Below are positions 5,294-7,498 of a DNA stretch of 7,498 nt, one piece after another. A program made the translations under genes and the position numbers. Every line of letters begins with the position of its first letter. Position 1 is the stretch's first letter. Below the pieces are notes generated by a model. It searched no databases, was not told the origin of the DNA, and was given only the letters and a program-made list of their open reading frames with translations. The DNA is from an uncultured Clostridia bacterium (GTDB lineage Bacteria > Bacillota > Clostridia > Lachnospirales > Lachnospiraceae), in assembly GCA_947304065.1 (NCBI GenBank), contig CAMZAI010000136.1:1-7498 (forward strand), in the 5' to 3' direction.

Positions 5294-6481
5294 ATGAAGA
5301 TTGCAGGCAGCTCTATAGCTATGAATTCGGAACACCTCTACAGTGAGTCCAACACTTATGATTCTCTCCAGCTCATTACGCGCTCTTCGGGCGTGAAGGA
5401 CGCGGCCGCGGCTTACGCGAAGCATCACGATGACAATATGGTAGAAGGACTGCGCGAGTTCCAGAAGCAGGAAGAACTCGACGAGGAACAGCGCCGTAAG
5501 GAGAATGAACAGAACAGCGTACGTCACATGCTCGAGCGTATGAACGAGGACAGAATGCGCCCCAACTTTGAGATCAGCGACGAGACCGATCTCCAGATCA
5601 GACTTTTGCGCAAGCTCCTCGCCGCGCTTAACGGCAAAGGCAGGATGGAGCCTCTCGATCTCGAGGAGATGAAGCACGGTAAAGCGCTCGATCTTCGCAG
5701 CAGCAATATGAAGAAGGCCGATATGGTCATGGCTCTGCGCGGCTCTGCTTCAAATAACATTTCTGTTTCGGCCGAAGCAGGCAGCTTAAAGGTCGGCACC
5801 GGCATATCCGGCACCACCTGGCAGAAGGTGACCGCGGTAAGCGGCTCCCATAACGAAAGCGAATACACGACTTTCCAATCAACCGGCCTGGCTCTCACCG
5901 AGGACGGACGCAAGATCAGTTTCGGCGTGGAGCTTTCGATGTCCCGCTCTTTCACCGCGAAATTCGAGTCCCTGACCGCAGAATCATATATCGTTACCGA
6001 CCCGCTCATCATAAACATTGACAGTAAATACGCAGGCCTCTCCGACGTTAAGTTCAAATTCGATCTGGACAATGACGGCAGAAAAGAAGACATCTCCTTC
6101 GCAGGCGAGGGAAGCGGTTTCCTGGCTCTCGACAAGAACGGCAACGGTATCATCGACAACGGCAGCGAGCTCTTCGGCACCGCATCGGGCAACGGCTTCG
6201 CGGACCTTGCGGCGTACGATGAGGACGGCAATTACTGGATTGACGAGAACGATGCGATCTACTCGCAGCTTAAGGTCTGGACCAAGGACAGCGACGGCAA
6301 CGACCGCCTTATAGACCTTAAAGAAGCGGATGTCGGAGCGATCTATCTCGGCAGCGCGAGCACCGAATTCAGCCTCAAGGACGGCACGAATTCCACCCTC
6401 GGCGCGATCCGCAGGACCGGCATTTACCTTAAGGAGTCCGGCGATGTAGGAACGATCCAGCACGTAGATCTGGCAATGTAA
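5294..6481 (+). CDS. Hypothetical protein with coiled coil and EF-hand-like calcium-binding loops
   Basis: The preferred start is ATG 5294, because AAGGAG sits seven bases upstream and the N-terminus MKIAGSSIAMNSEHLYSES resembles clostridial hypothetical proteins; this gives 395 residues. An upstream in-frame ATG at 5216 would add 26 residues but has no ribosome binding site. There is no signal peptide or transmembrane segment. Residues about 50-90 form a charged coiled coil. Residues 150-245 look beta-rich. The C-terminal third carries Asp/Gly loops of EF-hand or RTX-adjacent type: DLDNDGRKED (257-266), DKNGNGIIDNGSELFG (280-295), DEDGNYWIDEND (309-320) and DSDGNDRLID (332-341), with the SQLKVWTKDSDGN context seen in VCBS/haemolysin-type calcium-binding proteins. 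Calcium binding is inferred; the cellular role is unknown. A flagellar or surface link is possible if the SigD-like promoter is real. It converges on the flotillin-like gene. Confidence 0.85.
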   Translation: MKIAGSSIAMNSEHLYSESNTYDSLQLITRSSGVKDAAAAYAKHHDDNMVEGLREFQKQEELDEEQRRKENEQNSVRHMLERMNEDRMRPNFEISDETDLQIRLLRKLLAALNGKGRMEPLDLEEMKHGKALDLRSSNMKKADMVMALRGSASNNISVSAEAGSLKVGTGISGTTWQKVTAVSGSHNESEYTTFQSTGLALTEDGRKISFGVELSMSRSFTAKFESLTAESYIVTDPLIINIDSKYAGLSDVKFKFDLDNDGRKEDISFAGEGSGFLALDKNGNGIIDNGSELFGTASGNGFADLAAYDEDGNYWIDENDAIYSQLKVWTKDSDGNDRLIDLKEADVGAIYLGSASTEFSLKDGTNSTLGAIRRTGIYLKESGDVGTIQHVDLAM

Positions 6482-6493
6482 AAACCGATAAAA

Positions 6494-6531
6494 AGGCCGG
6501 TTCCCCGTATCGGAAGAACCGGCCTCTTTTT
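6494..6531. terminator. Bidirectional rho-independent terminator between convergent genes
   Basis: A 10-bp perfect stem, AGGCCGGTTC (6494-6503) with GAACCGGCCT (6516-6525), has a loop with an internal CCG/CGG pairing. It is followed by CTTTTTA on the plus strand and preceded by ATAAAAA, which becomes a T-tract on the minus strand. It lies 12 bases after the plus-strand gene stop and 11 bases beyond the end of the flotillin-like gene, so it can serve both. Confidence 0.92.
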
Positions 6532-6536
6532 ATTGC

Positions 6537-7498
6537 TTATTCAGTCTTGATCGTTACATTTCCGGCGTTCTCCAGACCTGTCAGATTAACGTTCTTGTTA
6601 ACCTTTGCGTCATAGGTCTCAGCCTTCATGATCTCGGTGATATCGAAACCTGTGGTTTCTTTGATGGTCTCGATGGTCTTCGCAAGCACTGCGGGAACAT
6701 AGCCTCCCATGGTGCCCACGCCGGTCTCGGAACCGTTCGCGCCGTCGATGATGGTGATCTTATCGATAGCTGCAAGAGGCTCGGCAACAGCCTTTGCCAT
6801 CTCGGGCAGCTTGTTCACGATCATCTCGGTCATGGCGGCCTGGCCGTACTTCTTCATAGCCTCGGCCTTCTTATCGATAGCCTCAGCCTCTGCGATACCC
6901 TTTGCAGCGATTGCTGCAGCCTCAGCCTCACCGACTGCCTTGATACCTTCGGCTTCCTTGAGCTTAGCGAACATCTCCGCTTCAGCTATGGCCTTGCGGG
7001 CGTCAGCCTGCTTCTCCTGTTCGAACTTCTCAGCCTCTGCCTTCTTCATTCTCTCGAAGAGCTCAGCCTCAGCACGCTGCTGTCTCGCAAACTTCTCAGC
7101 CTCTGCCTTCTTCTTAACTTCAGCTTCGAGCTGCTGCTCTGTAACCGAAACTTCCTTCTGCTTTAACTCGATCTCACGCTCCTGACGCGCAATGTTCGCG
7201 TTCGCGGTCGTGATCTCGATTGTCTTACGCTGCTCTTCTTTCTGGATCTCGTAAGCGGCGTCTGCCTCAGCCTGCTTGATATCGGCAGCCTTCTTCAGTT
7301 CTGCCTGCTTGATGGCCAGTTCGTTCTGCTTCTCGGCGATAGCGGTCTCGGAAGCGATCTTCGCGTCGTTGGCAAGCCTGCGGGCTTCTGCCTCAGCGAT
7401 AGCAACTTCCTTGTCAGCGTTTGCCTTCGCGATCGAAGCATCCTTCTTGATCTTGGACATATTGTCCTGACCGAGAGCAACGATCAGACCGTTCTCAT
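6537..7498 (-). CDS. Flotillin-like protein, C-terminal part (5' end outside window)
   Basis: The frame stays open to the right window edge, so the N-terminal SPFH domain lies upstream of 7498; 319 codons are visible (in frame from 7496). An internal ATG at 7460 is not a likely start, because in-frame NGLIVALGQDN precedes it, matching the end of a flotillin SPFH domain. The visible part is a long Ala/Glu/Lys coiled coil with hendecad repeats (AEAEKFARQQR, AEAELFERMKK, AEAEKFEQEKQ), then AEAEAIDKKAEAMKKYGQAA and the flotillin-type tail IVNKLPEMAKAVAEPLAAIDKITIIDG. Flotillins assemble in the cell membrane as scaffolds of lipid microdomains and affect signalling, secretion and cell-wall enzymes. 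A NfeD partner often accompanies them but would lie outside this window. The family call is secure; the start and full length cannot be seen. Confidence 0.92.
   Translation of the reverse strand, partial: ENGLIVALGQDNMSKIKKDASIAKANADKEVAIAEAEARRLANDAKIASETAIAEKQNELAIKQAELKKAADIKQAEADAAYEIQKEEQRKTIEITTANANIARQEREIELKQKEVSVTEQQLEAEVKKKAEAEKFARQQRAEAELFERMKKAEAEKFEQEKQADARKAIAEAEMFAKLKEAEGIKAVGEAEAAAIAAKGIAEAEAIDKKAEAMKKYGQAAMTEMIVNKLPEMAKAVAEPLAAIDKITIIDGANGSETGVGTMGGYVPAVLAKTIETIKETTGFDITEIMKAETYDAKVNKNVNLTGLENAGNVTIKTE
7024..7113 (-). repeat. 24-bp direct repeat within the flotillin coiled coil
   Basis: An identical 24-bp sequence occurs at 7024-7047 and 7090-7113. The 66-bp offset equals 22 codons, two 11-residue coiled-coil units. 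Both copies encode KKAEAEKF in the same frame. It reflects a repeated protein unit rather than a mobile or CRISPR repeat. Confidence 0.85.

Noticed and set aside
5524..6231. 235-codon minus-strand open frame opposite the calcium-loop gene
   Set aside because: Its Ser/Pro/Leu-rich translation is the typical reverse of the real gene's codons. It lacks a promoter or ribosome binding site.
6709..7185. 158-codon Ser/Ala-rich plus-strand frame opposite the flotillin-like gene
   Set aside because: It is the reverse reading of the Ala/Glu/Lys coiled coil; the hydrophobic appearance is a by-product of that codon use.
6960..7460. CRISPR-like or mobile repeats
   Set aside because: The repeats are in frame, vary between copies and lack uniform spacers. 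They encode coiled-coil units of the flotillin-like protein.

Overview
The window reads like the chromosome of a Gram-positive anaerobe of the Clostridia, most likely Lachnospiraceae-like. This is inferred from protein-family resemblance, strong AGGAG-type ribosome binding sites and moderate GC; no rRNA or tRNA is present to confirm it. Eight protein genes are supported. Two run off the window ends.

Left part (minus strand, 1-2344): a two-gene operon reads leftward. It encodes a short MurD-type Mur ligase (1151-2344) and, 15 bp downstream, a CapA-type metallophosphatase (1-1135, 3' end outside the window). A Mur ligase next to CapA recalls the CapB/CapA logic of poly-glutamate synthesis. However, the ligase is clearly MurD-like, several positions of its amino-acid pocket differ from E. 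coli MurD, and this CapA has no membrane anchor.

Middle (plus strand, 2489-3809): an overlapping gene pair, transcribed divergently from the Mur operon, encodes a DUF3990 (ADP-ribosyltransferase-like) protein and a protein with a C-terminal XRE helix-turn-helix. This looks like a toxin-antitoxin module. Its promoter (TTGAAT, 17 bp, TATAAT) lies inside a nested dyad centred exactly on base 2463, a good candidate for the autoregulatory operator. A rho-independent terminator follows the pair.

Centre right (minus strand, 3868-5075): a self-contained operon encodes an SPFH (band 7) membrane protein with two N-terminal transmembrane segments and a 65-residue ribbon-helix-helix repressor, joined by a TGATG overlap. 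Two TGATATCA palindromes with an 11-bp period sit over the -10 box of the operon's TTGACA-17-TATCAT promoter. The likely circuit is an RHH autorepressor controlling the SPFH gene.

Right part: a 395-residue cytoplasmic protein with a coiled coil and several aspartate-rich calcium-loop motifs (5294-6481, plus strand) converges on a flotillin-like gene (6537-7498, minus strand, 5' end outside the window). One symmetric hairpin terminator between them appears to serve both. The window therefore holds two different SPFH/flotillin-class membrane scaffold genes within about 3.5 kb. No tRNA, rRNA, CRISPR array, insertion sequence or recognisable riboswitch was seen.
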